The notes beneath the pieces are model-generated. The model made no database searches, was not told the origin of the DNA, and was given only the letters and a program-made list of their open reading frames with translations. A DNA stretch of 23,452 bases from a virus: positions 1-23,452 of the IMG/VR virus record IMGVR_UViG_3300025769_000867; one strand, written 5' to 3'. Positions within the stretch are counted from its first letter, which is position 1. Each line of letters starts with the position of its first letter. Positions 6,506-14,893 of the stretch are shown here, in pieces. The position numbers were made by a program, and so were the translations under genes.

Positions 6506-9301
6506 TTATATGAATATAGGTTCGATTTGACCACTTTCTGCTTGGGTATAAATATTTTCGATATTATTACGGGCAGCAGGATCTATACCATTTATTCTGA
6601 TGTGGAAGTGTCTGCCTGTGGCTGCTCTAGTTAGGTCCTTATATTCGTTTATATAACTAGCTTGTTTGTCTCTGTTGCCTGCCGCAAATTGAGCTAATAC
6701 ATCTTCTACAATTTTAAGATTTGTTGAAGAAGCAGGGTTAATAGTAAAATCAAGAGCATTACCTTCTGAATGGGAAGAAACATAAGATAATCTGGTGTGG
6801 TATTTATCGTTACCTCCTGTAACCCTAACTGCTATTTGGGGGTTTCTAGATTTAAGAGCTCTAAATACTGCTATAGCATAATCTGCTAGGTTGGCTGTAA
6901 TGTCTCCTCCATTGGCTATTTCGTCCCCTTTTTCTGTGTAGCCTAATTGGGTTAATACATTTCTTAACCTATCAGCATTAGGTGTATCAGATGGTGGGGT
7001 AGTTACAGCAGGCCTACCACCAGCATAAGATGGTTTTTCACCAGGGACAAATGTCCTTTTAAGAGGTGGAGCATCTTTTAATTGTCTGGGTTTGGGGGTG
7101 CCTATACTTTCTAAAGATGTTTTCCACCCTGAATTGTCTACAGTGTGAGATATACCTTTGATTAGGAATTCAATATTATCTTGATAGTTTTGAGGTAGAA
7201 TAATATCGTTTACAGTATATTTTTGATATATTTTGGGGCCTGAGATACCATCTAGTGTGAGGTTGAGTGAGATAGGGATGAAGAATCTTGCAGGAAGTTC
7301 GTCTTTTTCTATTGCTATATCTCTTTTTGTTATAAGATAGTTTTTTCCTACAGAATATAACCTATTAATATCTTTTTCTTCTAAAGAAAATATTATATAC
7401 CTACTTAATAATGCCCCTAAATCATTAATATCCCCAGTATCTTCACCAAAAACTTCTTCTTCATATGAGGTAACTTTGGTAGGTATAACTCTATCAGTTA
7501 AACCCTCATTCCACCTTGAAATTGCTATTGAGTTTGAACCTACATCTGTGTTGTTGGATTGAGCTCCAATAGCTAACATAGAGCCCATTTGATTTGAAAT
7601 GGTACTTTCAATAGAAACATCTAATACAAAGCTGCCTTGGTTTGGGGTAAGTAAACCTACATTTATTAGAGCTGCTTCTTCAAACTCTTCTTCAGGAGAA
7701 GTTGTAATATTTTTATCTAAAATAAAATAAGTATTAACTTCCTCATCATAACTAAATTCTAAATTAGTTATACCCCCTAAAGCTTTATCTATATTGTTGA
7801 AGATAGATTTATAAAAATCAAATATTGGGAGGTTGCCTTCTTTGTCTACATTTTTGTCTAGAATATCTAGAATCATATCTATGTTTACATAGATATTTAA
7901 AGGTAAACCAACTAATTCTCCTTTGTTATTTTTATAATCTAAAAATCCTTTAAATCCTTTGTTGTTTAATTCAGATAAGTCTGCAACTCGGGGTCTTTTA
8001 GTAGTATTATCATCTTTAAAGCCTGTTATGTATTCATAATAATCCAATTTCATTTCGGATTCTATTATACAAATTCGAGGATCTAAAGAAAAGAGATCAT
8101 TTATATAAGAACAAAAATTAGTATTATTATCAGTATCAAAAAAATTTATAGGAATAGGATTCCCAGGTGAGTCGTCGTATTTGTAGAAAAAACCTTCTAT
8201 CATTCTTATTAGTGAACCTAATCTTATATAATAGTGATCCTTATTGAACCATTGACCAACTTTTACAGCATCCCTGTCTATAGCATTTTTGTCATAAAGT
8301 GATACATAAGGTTTATTGTCTAACTCACCTATCTTTTTTATATTTTCAATAGATAATTTGAGAAATCCTTCATCATCTAACCTATTTTTGATCTTCTTTA
8401 ATGTTCTAGCTAATGGACTACTTCCTGTTTCTGAGTCTTCCCCAGCTATAGGTTCCATTTCAACTGGGTTTGTGATGCTGAGGGATTCTATCACGTCCCC
8501 ATATGTTACTGCCTTTAAATTGATGTCGTAGCTGTAGTCTGAGTTAAGATTCCATTTGAAGTTTTGTACCCACCCTAAGAATGCGTCGTAATTACCATTG
8601 GAGTTTTTTCTTTGGGTAGTTATTAAGTTTTGGATTCTTGTTACATTAGCGTCTGTGTCTACATCAGGGTAGACCCCAATTATAGAATTACTTGGGTCAA
8701 ATGGAAGTGTTAAATCTAGGAATTCATCATATATCCCATGCATAGGATTTGTTTGAAGTACCCCATTATTATCAAAGTACATACTATGGCCCCACTCTAA
8801 GAGAAAAGTGTATTTTAACCTCATAAAGAGAGTTTCAATTATATTGAACTGGTCTTTATTAAAGCATTTCATTTTTATTTCAGCTATCCTTAATGAACCT
8901 CTATTTTTAGGTGTTACCTTGATGTTTTCAATAAAAGGCATGGGGGTTAATCCATATTCGGTTGATGAATTAAACCCGTATTGTTTGGTTGTATTTAAAG
9001 GGTCGGTATATGAATCTATAATACCTCCTTTAGGTTCAGATATATTGTCTCTAGAATTAACCCCATTAAATAGGATGTATTTGCTGGCTAGTTGGTTGCC
9101 TTGGTAAGTTGGGGGTATTCCCAATTTGGCACACTTTCCGGCACTTACATTGATACCAGAAGTAAGGCGGATCCAACTATTTCGGCCTGTAAGGTAGGTG
9201 TTGACTAGGTCGTTATTTTGGTTAAGGCCTAACTTTTGTTGTCTAGTTTCTATTTGGCCTCTAACGTAATCATCAAAAGTTTCTCCTATTATTTTTGACA
9301 T
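6506..9301 (-). CDS. Baseplate hub protein with C-terminal LAS-type zinc murein peptidase (931 aa)
   Basis: This large protein lies directly after the gp53-like gene. The N-terminal ~750 residues have mixed alpha/beta content with segments such as IENIKVTPKNRGSLRIAEIK, suited to a hub or spike scaffold. A Pro-rich linker (around 775-800) leads to a C-terminal domain that carries S842-x-H844-x-x-G847-x-A849-x-D851, the SxHxxGxAxD zinc signature of M15/LAS metallopeptidases, and ends with GRHFHIRI (H898 and H900), which resembles the HFHVR end of MepA-type murein endopeptidases. Such enzymes cut peptide cross-links in peptidoglycan. The fusion would play the part of T4 gp27 plus the gp5 lysozyme, locally opening the wall during injection. 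The zinc ligands are seen; substrate bond and hub identity are inferred. It starts five bases after the preceding stop, without a Shine-Dalgarno sequence. Confidence 0.8.
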   Translation of the reverse strand: MSKIIGETFDDYVRGQIETRQQKLGLNQNNDLVNTYLTGRNSWIRLTSGINVSAGKCAKLGIPPTYQGNQLASKYILFNGVNSRDNISEPKGGIIDSYTDPLNTTKQYGFNSSTEYGLTPMPFIENIKVTPKNRGSLRIAEIKMKCFNKDQFNIIETLFMRLKYTFLLEWGHSMYFDNNGVLQTNPMHGIYDEFLDLTLPFDPSNSIIGVYPDVDTDANVTRIQNLITTQRKNSNGNYDAFLGWVQNFKWNLNSDYSYDINLKAVTYGDVIESLSITNPVEMEPIAGEDSETGSSPLARTLKKIKNRLDDEGFLKLSIENIKKIGELDNKPYVSLYDKNAIDRDAVKVGQWFNKDHYYIRLGSLIRMIEGFFYKYDDSPGNPIPINFFDTDNNTNFCSYINDLFSLDPRICIIESEMKLDYYEYITGFKDDNTTKRPRVADLSELNNKGFKGFLDYKNNKGELVGLPLNIYVNIDMILDILDKNVDKEGNLPIFDFYKSIFNNIDKALGGITNLEFSYDEEVNTYFILDKNITTSPEEEFEEAALINVGLLTPNQGSFVLDVSIESTISNQMGSMLAIGAQSNNTDVGSNSIAISRWNEGLTDRVIPTKVTSYEEEVFGEDTGDINDLGALLSRYIIFSLEEKDINRLYSVGKNYLITKRDIAIEKDELPARFFIPISLNLTLDGISGPKIYQKYTVNDIILPQNYQDNIEFLIKGISHTVDNSGWKTSLESIGTPKPRQLKDAPPLKRTFVPGEKPSYAGGRPAVTTPPSDTPNADRLRNVLTQLGYTEKGDEIANGGDITANLADYAIAVFRALKSRNPQIAVRVTGGNDKYHTRLSYVSSHSEGNALDFTINPASSTNLKIVEDVLAQFAAGNRDKQASYINEYKDLTRAATGRHFHIRINGIDPAARNNIENIYTQAESGQIEPIFI

Positions 9302-9306
9302 AACTT

Positions 9307-9606
9307 TTATTTATTTAATAATTTATATTCCTTCAAGATAGAAGAAATATTAGACGGGATCCTTATTTGGTGCCCTCTTTCAGGATAAATGCTGTTGGGT
9401 TTAAATCTAGGATTGGCCGCCGCTATAATCCACCACAAAGTAGAATCATTATAGTAAGTATTAGCATATTGGTCGTACCTGTCTCCTTCTTGTGCTATGA
9501 CATAAAAATCCTGGTCTGAATAGGGGATTTCAGGGTATTTCACCCCTGGATAGTATCTTTTACCTTGGGGGGTTTTGAAGGGGTTTAAGTCTTTATACCT
9601 GTTCAT
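9307..9606 (-). CDS. LysM-like baseplate protein, gp53-type (99 aa)
   Basis: The protein begins MNRYKDLNPFKTPQGKRYYP and then carries an IPYSDQDFYVIAQEGDRYDQ segment, followed by YANTYYNDSTLWWIIAAAN and a C-terminal QIRIPSN. This is the pattern of short phage LysM-like proteins (a start of the type D-x-[YF]-V-x-x-x-x-G-D-R, the L-W-W-I-I-A-x-A-N core and a final Q-[LI]-R-I-P). T4 gp53, a baseplate wedge protein, has such a LysM-like fold, and small proteins of this type sit among baseplate genes in many myoviruses. The ATG overlaps the preceding stop (ATGA), so translation is probably coupled. It is shorter than T4 gp53 (about 196 residues), so it may match only the LysM part. The structural role is well supported; the exact equivalence is not. 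Confidence 0.8.
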   Translation of the reverse strand: MNRYKDLNPFKTPQGKRYYPGVKYPEIPYSDQDFYVIAQEGDRYDQYANTYYNDSTLWWIIAAANPRFKPNSIYPERGHQIRIPSNISSILKEYKLLNK

Positions 9607-11183
9607 GCTCCTATTAATGTTGAATTAGCATTTATAACGTTATTTTGGTTGTCAGCAATTGGGGTAAATTGGAATCCCGATACTTTTATAGCTTTGGGTA
9701 ATTGTTTTCCTGATGTATAATCGCCAACACCAATATCAAACCCAGCCTCAAATATTGGAGATAATGTAAAGCTATTTATGATACCTGGAGTGTTAACTAA
9801 ATAATCCCCAAATGTAAGTTTAAAGAAATTACCACGCAAATACCCATCAATGCTATAGCTTGGTGTTAGGTAAGCTAGGAAATTATTTAATTTATTGTAT
9901 ATTTGAAGGGTTTGATCTGGGTCTGGGGACATTATAGTGAAGTCCATAGAGATAGATCTGGTGAATCCCTTGTATTTGTATGAGGGGTATCCTCTACCTA
10001 CATAAGTGTAGGTATCGTGTTCGGAGTTTATTTGGTCTGAGAAGCTATCAATATAGGCTTGCCAATAAACATAGCGAGGGGTAGATGGATTATCTGCCGA
10101 AATTGCTGCTAAATAAAACTTGAATAATTGAGTGTCGGGAGCTTCTTCAGTAAAATTGGCTTTATTTAATGCTTTAGTGTTAGCTTTGTTGAATGTATCT
10201 ACTGACACATCACTACCTGCTCTATAACTAGAAGTTACATATTTTATTTCGGGTTCGTAATTTGAAATGCTAGAGGCGTATGTGCCTTTCCTAAATGCAG
10301 TTTTTAGTGTAACGGATGTATCTTTGTCTTTAGAACCAGCTCCATAAGTTACATTAGATATAGATCCTGAAGGGTTGTTTTGGTTGAAGTAAGTTCTAGA
10401 ATTAGCAATTTTTTCTTTAGACCTATTTCGCGAATCTTCTATAGATGTACCTGAGTATCCTTGGGATCCAACTGTGAATTCTGTTCTTCGTATATTAGTT
10501 TTCAATCCAGTAATGCCAGCCCCAGGTCCTCCAGTATAATTTTGGAGTAAATTTGGATTGGATACGTCAACCCCATGGTCTCTATTTAGTGGGATTGGAA
10601 TTTCAGGTATACTTGCTATGAATCCTTCATTAAAGGCTTGAGCACCAAGTATATCAAATGCCCCAGTTAAATTACCTATATCCCCTGCAAATGGAGAAGA
10701 TGGGGGTGGTGTGAACGATCCCCCACCAATTTTGGAATTTTTGAGTATAAGGAGTTTGTTAGTTTTTTCCTCGTTATACTTAATTTTATATATATCGTTG
10801 TACCTATTGCTATTGTCTTCTCCACTTATACCCAACAAATTTAAATGACCTCCAACAGCATTAGTTGCAGTTTGGAGTAAAGTATTTAGGGGGTTGTATA
10901 AGTTTTTGGGGTTGCCTATTATTTTAGGATTTTGGGCTGCTAGAAGATTTTGGTTGGTTATGAATCCTAACCCTTTAGGAGTAGTTAGGAATTTACCTAT
11001 CCTAGCTCCATCCTCAATACCTCTAATTAATGCTCCTTGTCTTAAAAGAAAGTCAGGGGAAGCCCCAGGTGGGTTTTCAGGTATCTCTTTCTTGATGAAA
11101 GGTTCCCTACTACTCCCTAAATCAGGTCTGTCTAACCCATACTTTAAAGACTTGAGGTCAGTTTTGAGGTTAAGTAATCCCAT
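9603..11183 (-). CDS. Baseplate / tail-tube initiator candidate with tube-like C-terminal domain (526 aa)
   Basis: The first ~340 residues are Gly-, Asn- and Ser-rich and low in recognisable motifs. The C-terminal part (about 353-515) is a globular domain with AYIDSFSDQINSEHDTYTYV, then GRGYPSYKYKGFTRSISMDF, then a YNKLNNFLAYLTPSY helix and a LRGNFFKLTFGDYL strand. This resembles the tube-type fold used by tail tube and tube-initiator proteins such as T4 gp48 and gp54. The position after the tape measure gene and before the gp53- and hub-type genes matches the T4 order 29-48-54. I therefore infer a baseplate component on which the tube is polymerised, but cannot choose between gp48 and gp54. 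It starts three bases after the 76-residue gene and its stop overlaps the next start. Confidence 0.68.
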   Translation of the reverse strand: MGLLNLKTDLKSLKYGLDRPDLGSSREPFIKKEIPENPPGASPDFLLRQGALIRGIEDGARIGKFLTTPKGLGFITNQNLLAAQNPKIIGNPKNLYNPLNTLLQTATNAVGGHLNLLGISGEDNSNRYNDIYKIKYNEEKTNKLLILKNSKIGGGSFTPPPSSPFAGDIGNLTGAFDILGAQAFNEGFIASIPEIPIPLNRDHGVDVSNPNLLQNYTGGPGAGITGLKTNIRRTEFTVGSQGYSGTSIEDSRNRSKEKIANSRTYFNQNNPSGSISNVTYGAGSKDKDTSVTLKTAFRKGTYASSISNYEPEIKYVTSSYRAGSDVSVDTFNKANTKALNKANFTEEAPDTQLFKFYLAAISADNPSTPRYVYWQAYIDSFSDQINSEHDTYTYVGRGYPSYKYKGFTRSISMDFTIMSPDPDQTLQIYNKLNNFLAYLTPSYSIDGYLRGNFFKLTFGDYLVNTPGIINSFTLSPIFEAGFDIGVGDYTSGKQLPKAIKVSGFQFTPIADNQNNVINANSTLIGA

Positions 11184-11186
11184 ATA

Positions 11187-11417
11187 TTAGAATGTTCTAC
11201 CTTCAGGAGCAGTATTTCTGTAGTTGTTTTTAGGTACAGCCCCATTTAAATCCAAACCAGAAGCTTTAGGTAAGTTGCCTAGTTTAGGATTTCCATTTAA
11301 AGAATACTCGTTGTGTAATTTAGATTCTTTAGTACCAAAGAAAGAACCAGCTGGTACTACTGGTGGGTTGTGAGTGAATGGGGAAGTTCCCTGGTTGTAT
11401 TTGTCTAGAAGTGCCAT
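11187..11417 (-). CDS. Small proline- and asparagine-rich protein, unknown function (76 aa)
   Basis: This 76-residue frame lies between the tape measure and the tube-initiator candidate, with 18- and 3-base gaps. It opens MALLDKYNQGTSPFTHNPPV and has a middle KESKLHNEYSLNGNPKLGNL segment. It is Pro-, Asn- and Gly-rich, probably largely unstructured, with no membrane segment or Cys pair. I do not recognise the family. The position among tail assembly genes suggests a minor virion or assembly protein. The AATATTTATAA motif ends only two bases before the ATG, which is the closest spacing in the window and would give an almost leaderless message if the motif is a promoter. Confidence 0.65.
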   Translation of the reverse strand: MALLDKYNQGTSPFTHNPPVVPAGSFFGTKESKLHNEYSLNGNPKLGNLPKASGLDLNGAVPKNNYRNTAPEGRTF

Positions 11418-11419
11418 GT

Positions 11420-11430
11420 TTATAAATATT
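11420..11430 (-). promoter_or_regulatory. Leader motif AATATTTATAA before the 76-residue gene
   Basis: Full match on the minus strand, ending two bases before the ATG at 11417. The close spacing is unusual if it is a -10 element, because transcription would start inside the gene. Confidence 0.5.
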
Positions 11431-11435
11431 TAGGG

Positions 11436-13811
11436 TTATTGGAGTTTATAAGACCCAACAGTTAGAGCAGTACCAACTTTAGTACCATCTAATTCTATTG
11501 TTCCTTCTTTAGCTAATATAGCTTGTAGTGTGGTATTCATTCTATTCATTTGCTCTACTAGTGGAGCTATGTTTATAGATGGGGAGGTAGAGGCTGTTTC
11601 TGTTTTACCACCACCTAAATTAGTACCTGCTATAATAGTGTCGTTGTCGTTAAGTGCTATGGAGCCTTCAGGGCCAAATAGGGTGCGTTTACCATATCCA
11701 TTTCCTCCCGGGGGTGGTGAAAATATGTCGTCACCATACATGGCTGTGGCTGATCCTATAGTAGCTAATAAGCCTGCTGTAGCTCCAATAGCTAATGGGA
11801 GACCAGCACCAAAAGGTATTTGTAAGAAGGATTGGTATATACTTGCTATTGAAGTTACTAATGATTTTACAGCTATCCCTGCAAGTATTCCTACTAAAGC
11901 AGAAGCTAATATTTTAGATTCAGCTATATACCCAACTACAGCAGCAAACCCATCTATTATAGGAGCTAATATAACTCCAATGTTGCCTAATACTTCCTGT
12001 ACTTTAGCGATAGATGCTTGGAATTTTTCAGTTGCACTTTGAGTAGCTAGTGCCTCGTATGTAGTTTCACCATAAGCATCTTTAAATTCTTCAGCACTCA
12101 TAGCAGCAAACTTTTGGCTAAGGGCCATTTGGGCCAATTGGTCTCTACTTATTCCTAAACTTTTAGCTAATGCTTCTTGTTGGATTCGGTTTTGGGAAGA
12201 GAATGCTGCTACTACTTCTTCATTTTTAGCTATTTCATTACTAAGACCCTCTAGGTCGTTAGTAAGAGCAAAGTATCTGGCTCTTTCAAGATTAAGTTGT
12301 TTTCCAGTTAGCAATTCTGCTTCTAATTCGGCCTCTATACTAGATTCAAATTGGAGGAGGCTTTCAGCTACTTTATCTACCTCACTTAAAGATAATCCTA
12401 ATTTGCGGGCTTGGCGGGCGGCCCTAGCTAGGGCCTCAGGAGAAAAACCTAAAGATCCTGCTATAGATTTACTAGCAGAAGATATATCTTGGAGAACTTG
12501 TTTAACATTAACCGCCACTCTATCCTGCTTATTCATAGCACTTACAGTAGCTACAGTATTGGATAATATATCTTCAGTATTTTCACCCTGGGCTCTAGCA
12601 AAAAGTGCTAAGTTTCCTGCTGATTCTTCGCTGAGTCCTAGTTGTTTATTTAAAGTGGTGAATGAAACAAGAGTATCGCCTCCAAAGTCAGCTATGAAGC
12701 CCGTTTGCTGTGTTAGGTCTGAGAATGCTTTTTGGAGGTCTTGACTAGTTACGTATAATTTTTCGCTATTAGCTGCTGCTAAACCAAGTTCTAGTCTTAG
12801 GTTGAGGGCAGATTTATAGTCAACACCTAAAGTTTTTTGTATGTTTGCTATATCATCACTTCCTTTGATCATAGCATCAAAGATAGCACTAATTACAACT
12901 AGAGGATCTTTAAGGTTGGATATTAATTGAACCCCAGCCTCTCTTAACCCCCCTCCTAAAACCTTTAATTTATCTTTAAATGTTATTTCTTCACCAGTAG
13001 CTGCTGCTTTTTTGGCTAAATCTTCCATCCCCTCTTTAACACTATCTAAACCTAAAGCATCTTTAAGTCTACCTAGCCCCATTTTATCAAGGGCTTTCCC
13101 CATACCATCTATAGCGGCCCCACCTAAACCTAAAGCCTCATTGACTCGTTCTTCTTCAGCTATGCGAGCTTGGATTTTATCATTGATGATAGTATAAAGA
13201 GAGCCTTGTTCTTCTAATAACCCAGATGCTTCATCATAAGCATTATTAGTTAAACGTAAATCTTCTTTAGTTTTTTCTATTTCTCTTCCTCTTTCCCTTA
13301 TTTGTTTATTTAATTCTCTTCTTCGGGCTACTGAGATTGAGGCACTTCTTAATTCGTTTTGGGCTTGTTGTTGTTGGGATATTAAGGATTGTTTTTCAAC
13401 ATCAAGAGAATTTTTTTTATTTTCTAATAAGTCTTTAGAATTTTCTAGATCTCCTACTTTAGATTGGAATTTTTTCTCTAAAGTTTTTAAGTCTTTAAGA
13501 TTTAACTCAGTAATCCCTGATTGGTCGTCACGAAGTTTTTTAGCTACATCGTCAATGCCCCTAAAGGCTTTTTTAGTGTTGTTTAAAACAACATTTGTCT
13601 TTGACATAGCATCTAAAGATGCATTTATAGAACCCCTAATATCACCAAAATCGTCGTTAATAGCATCAAGTCTATTCTCTACACCTCGCAAGGCATCTTC
13701 TAGTTTTCTTACATCGGTTTCTTGCCTAGAGAATGGATTAGTTTCGCCTAGTCTTCTATAGGCTCTGTCTAATTGGTCTAGCAGTTTTCTAATTTCTTCT
13801 GGAGATGCCAT
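11436..13811 (-). CDS. Tape measure protein (791 aa)
   Basis: This is the longest helical protein in the tail cluster. Residues ~90-215 are highly charged and Gln/Lys/Glu-rich, typical of coiled coil. A central helical region follows, then a hydrophobic stretch at about 636-693 (beginning ASALVGILAGIAVKSLVTSI and continuing GLPLAIGATAGLLATI) that could form membrane-spanning helices. The tail end has a GKRTLFGPEGSIALNDNDTI segment and a short C-terminal helix. Tape measure proteins extend through the tail tube lumen, set tail length and can insert into the host membrane. T4 gp29 is shorter (590 residues), so a longer tail than T4 is inferred. The gene directly follows the tail chaperone, the canonical order. 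It has an ATATTTATAA motif 15 bases upstream. Confidence 0.88.
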   Translation of the reverse strand: MASPEEIRKLLDQLDRAYRRLGETNPFSRQETDVRKLEDALRGVENRLDAINDDFGDIRGSINASLDAMSKTNVVLNNTKKAFRGIDDVAKKLRDDQSGITELNLKDLKTLEKKFQSKVGDLENSKDLLENKKNSLDVEKQSLISQQQQAQNELRSASISVARRRELNKQIRERGREIEKTKEDLRLTNNAYDEASGLLEEQGSLYTIINDKIQARIAEEERVNEALGLGGAAIDGMGKALDKMGLGRLKDALGLDSVKEGMEDLAKKAAATGEEITFKDKLKVLGGGLREAGVQLISNLKDPLVVISAIFDAMIKGSDDIANIQKTLGVDYKSALNLRLELGLAAANSEKLYVTSQDLQKAFSDLTQQTGFIADFGGDTLVSFTTLNKQLGLSEESAGNLALFARAQGENTEDILSNTVATVSAMNKQDRVAVNVKQVLQDISSASKSIAGSLGFSPEALARAARQARKLGLSLSEVDKVAESLLQFESSIEAELEAELLTGKQLNLERARYFALTNDLEGLSNEIAKNEEVVAAFSSQNRIQQEALAKSLGISRDQLAQMALSQKFAAMSAEEFKDAYGETTYEALATQSATEKFQASIAKVQEVLGNIGVILAPIIDGFAAVVGYIAESKILASALVGILAGIAVKSLVTSIASIYQSFLQIPFGAGLPLAIGATAGLLATIGSATAMYGDDIFSPPPGGNGYGKRTLFGPEGSIALNDNDTIIAGTNLGGGKTETASTSPSINIAPLVEQMNRMNTTLQAILAKEGTIELDGTKVGTALTVGSYKLQ

Positions 13812-13826
13812 TTAGGGAAATATTTG

Positions 13827-13837
13827 TTATAAATATA
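13827..13837 (-). promoter_or_regulatory. Leader motif TATATTTATAA before the tape measure gene
   Basis: Minus strand TATATTTATAA, ending 15 bases before the ATG at 13811 and directly downstream of the hairpin at 13841-13862. It differs from the shared form at the first base only. Confidence 0.5.
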
Positions 13838-13840
13838 GGA

Positions 13841-13862
13841 GAGCATCACTTTTGTGATGCTC
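13841..13862 (-). terminator. Hairpin at the end of the chaperone extension
   Basis: A perfect 9-bp inverted repeat (GAGCATCAC/GTGATGCTC) with a 4-base loop spans the stop codon of the frameshift extension. On the minus strand it is followed by TCCTATATTTATAAC, only partly T-rich, so it is a weaker terminator candidate than the one at 14894-14919. It could also attenuate read-through into the tape measure gene or stabilise the 3' end. The late-promoter-like motif starts a few bases downstream. Confidence 0.5.
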
Positions 13863-14142
13863 CCGTATTGTACATAGGTCTACTAGCTTTCTTGAATTCG
13901 GCTTTATTTATGTTGCCTGAAGGGTCAATTAGATTGGTAGAGTTTTTGGTTGTTGCTTTATCGTATTGTTCTTTTTCTTCCTTATAGAATTTGGCTATTT
14001 CCTCGTATGTGAATTTTCTTAGCCAAGTTGGCATATTATATACGTCTGCTATGTTATATCCTCCTTTACCATGAAATACAATTTCATGTATTTGTTTGAA
14101 TAGACTACGCCTAGCTAGAGGTATGTTATCATAGGTCAGGCC
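13846..14142 (-). CDS. Frameshift-encoded C-terminal extension of the tail assembly chaperone (98 codons)
   Basis: In the frame +1 to the 241-residue chaperone ORF, translation is open from GGC at 14142-14140 to the TGA at 13846-13848, with no stop in the 36 codons before the first ATG at 14034. The sequence reads RRSLFKQIHEIVFHGKGGYN, then IADVYNMPTWLRKFTYEEIA. The D-V-Y-N-M-P-x-[WY]-L-R-x-F pattern resembles the tail of phage tail chaperone families. No Shine-Dalgarno lies at a proper distance before 14034, and coding character runs across that Met, so a free 62-residue gene is the weaker reading. With a +1 shift after F237 the fused protein would be 335 residues. The alternative is a T-run length error in assembly. 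The stop codon lies inside a hairpin. Confidence 0.7.
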   Translation of the reverse strand, partial: GLTYDNIPLARRSLFKQIHEIVFHGKGGYNIADVYNMPTWLRKFTYEEIAKFYKEEKEQYDKATTKNSTNLIDPSGNINKAEFKKASRPMYNTGASQK

Positions 14143-14854
14143 AAAAAAAGTTTAAATTAATTGGGATAGTGATCTCCTCGTCACCATCTGTTGTGAACGT
14201 TAAATCTACGTCCGGTTGTACTTCTTTTATATGTTGCCTAAGTGCTCTAGAATCGCGTGCTAGGAGGTGGTTGTCAACAAAATTCCTAATGGTTTTAGTT
14301 TCGCTGTCTCCTTGAACTGAGGTAAGTATGTATTTTAGCCTAGTGGTTAGTTCTGGAGAGGCATTTTTGTGAATTTTCTTGAGGCCTGTTATTTCTTTGT
14401 CGATTTTACTTTCATCATGTCCTGTTAGTATTTTGAATGTAACAGGAATGTTGCTGTGGGGTAGGGTAAATTCGAATTGGTTTTCTCCATTTACAATAGA
14501 GGACTCATCAAATGGTTTGTTTTCTAGGGTAGATAAATCTACAGTATGGCTTTCCCCACCATATGAAAATGAATAGTCTTTACCATAACCTAAAACACGA
14601 GCAGCCACTAGCAAAGCGTTTTTGTCCCCCACAATAAGATCCTTAATGTTAATTGGGGATATTATAAGGGATTTAAGTAGCTCGTCAAGTACTATACCTT
14701 TATCAATGTAGGATTGGTTTGTTAGTATATCTTCCTCTCTAGCAGTCATGTATTTCATTTCGACTTTACCAGATGAGAGAGGATTGTCTTTAGGGTATAG
14801 GAGGCCTTTGGAAGGCAATTCTATAACTTCTGTTGGGAATTTAAATTCACTCAT
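14129..14854 (-). CDS. Tail assembly chaperone, T4 gp26-like family (241 aa, unshifted form)
   Basis: The protein begins MSEFKFPTEVIELPSKGLLY and carries the E-L-P-S-K-G-L-x-Y opening, a KVEMKYMTAREEDILTNQSY segment near residue 30 and an IKDLIVGDKNALLVAARVLG segment near residue 75. This is the pattern of the T4 baseplate-hub gp26 family found upstream of tape measure genes in T4-like phages. These proteins act during assembly of the hub and tape measure rather than in the finished tube. The unshifted frame ends NFFWPDL at the TGA 14129-14131, just after seven T residues at 14143-14149. A second form made by frameshifting is likely (see the extension feature). The gene is preceded by a terminator hairpin and an AATATTTAT motif. 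Confidence 0.82.
   Translation of the reverse strand: MSEFKFPTEVIELPSKGLLYPKDNPLSSGKVEMKYMTAREEDILTNQSYIDKGIVLDELLKSLIISPINIKDLIVGDKNALLVAARVLGYGKDYSFSYGGESHTVDLSTLENKPFDESSIVNGENQFEFTLPHSNIPVTFKILTGHDESKIDKEITGLKKIHKNASPELTTRLKYILTSVQGDSETKTIRNFVDNHLLARDSRALRQHIKEVQPDVDLTFTTDGDEEITIPINLNFFWPDL
14143..14149 (-). promoter_or_regulatory. Candidate frameshift site (run of seven T)
   Basis: The minus strand reads AAC TTT TTT TGG in the chaperone frame. The P-site Phe tRNA on the second TTT can re-pair perfectly after either a +1 or a -2 move because all seven bases are T. Either move enters the frame that runs into the C-terminal extension. The two frames overlap only from the TAA at 14152-14154 to the TGA at 14129-14131, and the T-run is the only slippery element in that interval. 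Frameshifting in phage tail chaperone genes is well known; use of this site is inference. Confidence 0.6.
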
Positions 14855-14872
14855 TAGTATAACTTTGTTTAT

Positions 14873-14882
14873 AATAAATATT
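14873..14882 (-). promoter_or_regulatory. Leader motif AATATTTATT before the tail chaperone gene
   Basis: Minus strand AATATTTATT, followed by ATAAAC, 18 bases before the ATG at 14854. It lies 11 bases downstream of the strong terminator, as expected for the start of a new transcription unit. Confidence 0.5.
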
Positions 14883-14893
14883 TGGAGAAAACA

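Noticed and set aside
11530-12042. A 170-codon open frame on the plus strand
   Set aside because: It is antisense to the tape measure gene and its product has no coherent composition or motif. It is explained by codon bias of the real gene on the minus strand.
14059-14067. AAAGGAGGA on the minus strand as a Shine-Dalgarno for a separate 62-residue gene at 14034
   Set aside because: It is 24 bases from the ATG, too far for ribosome binding, and it encodes K-G-G in the open frame of the extension. No other leader here uses such a site.
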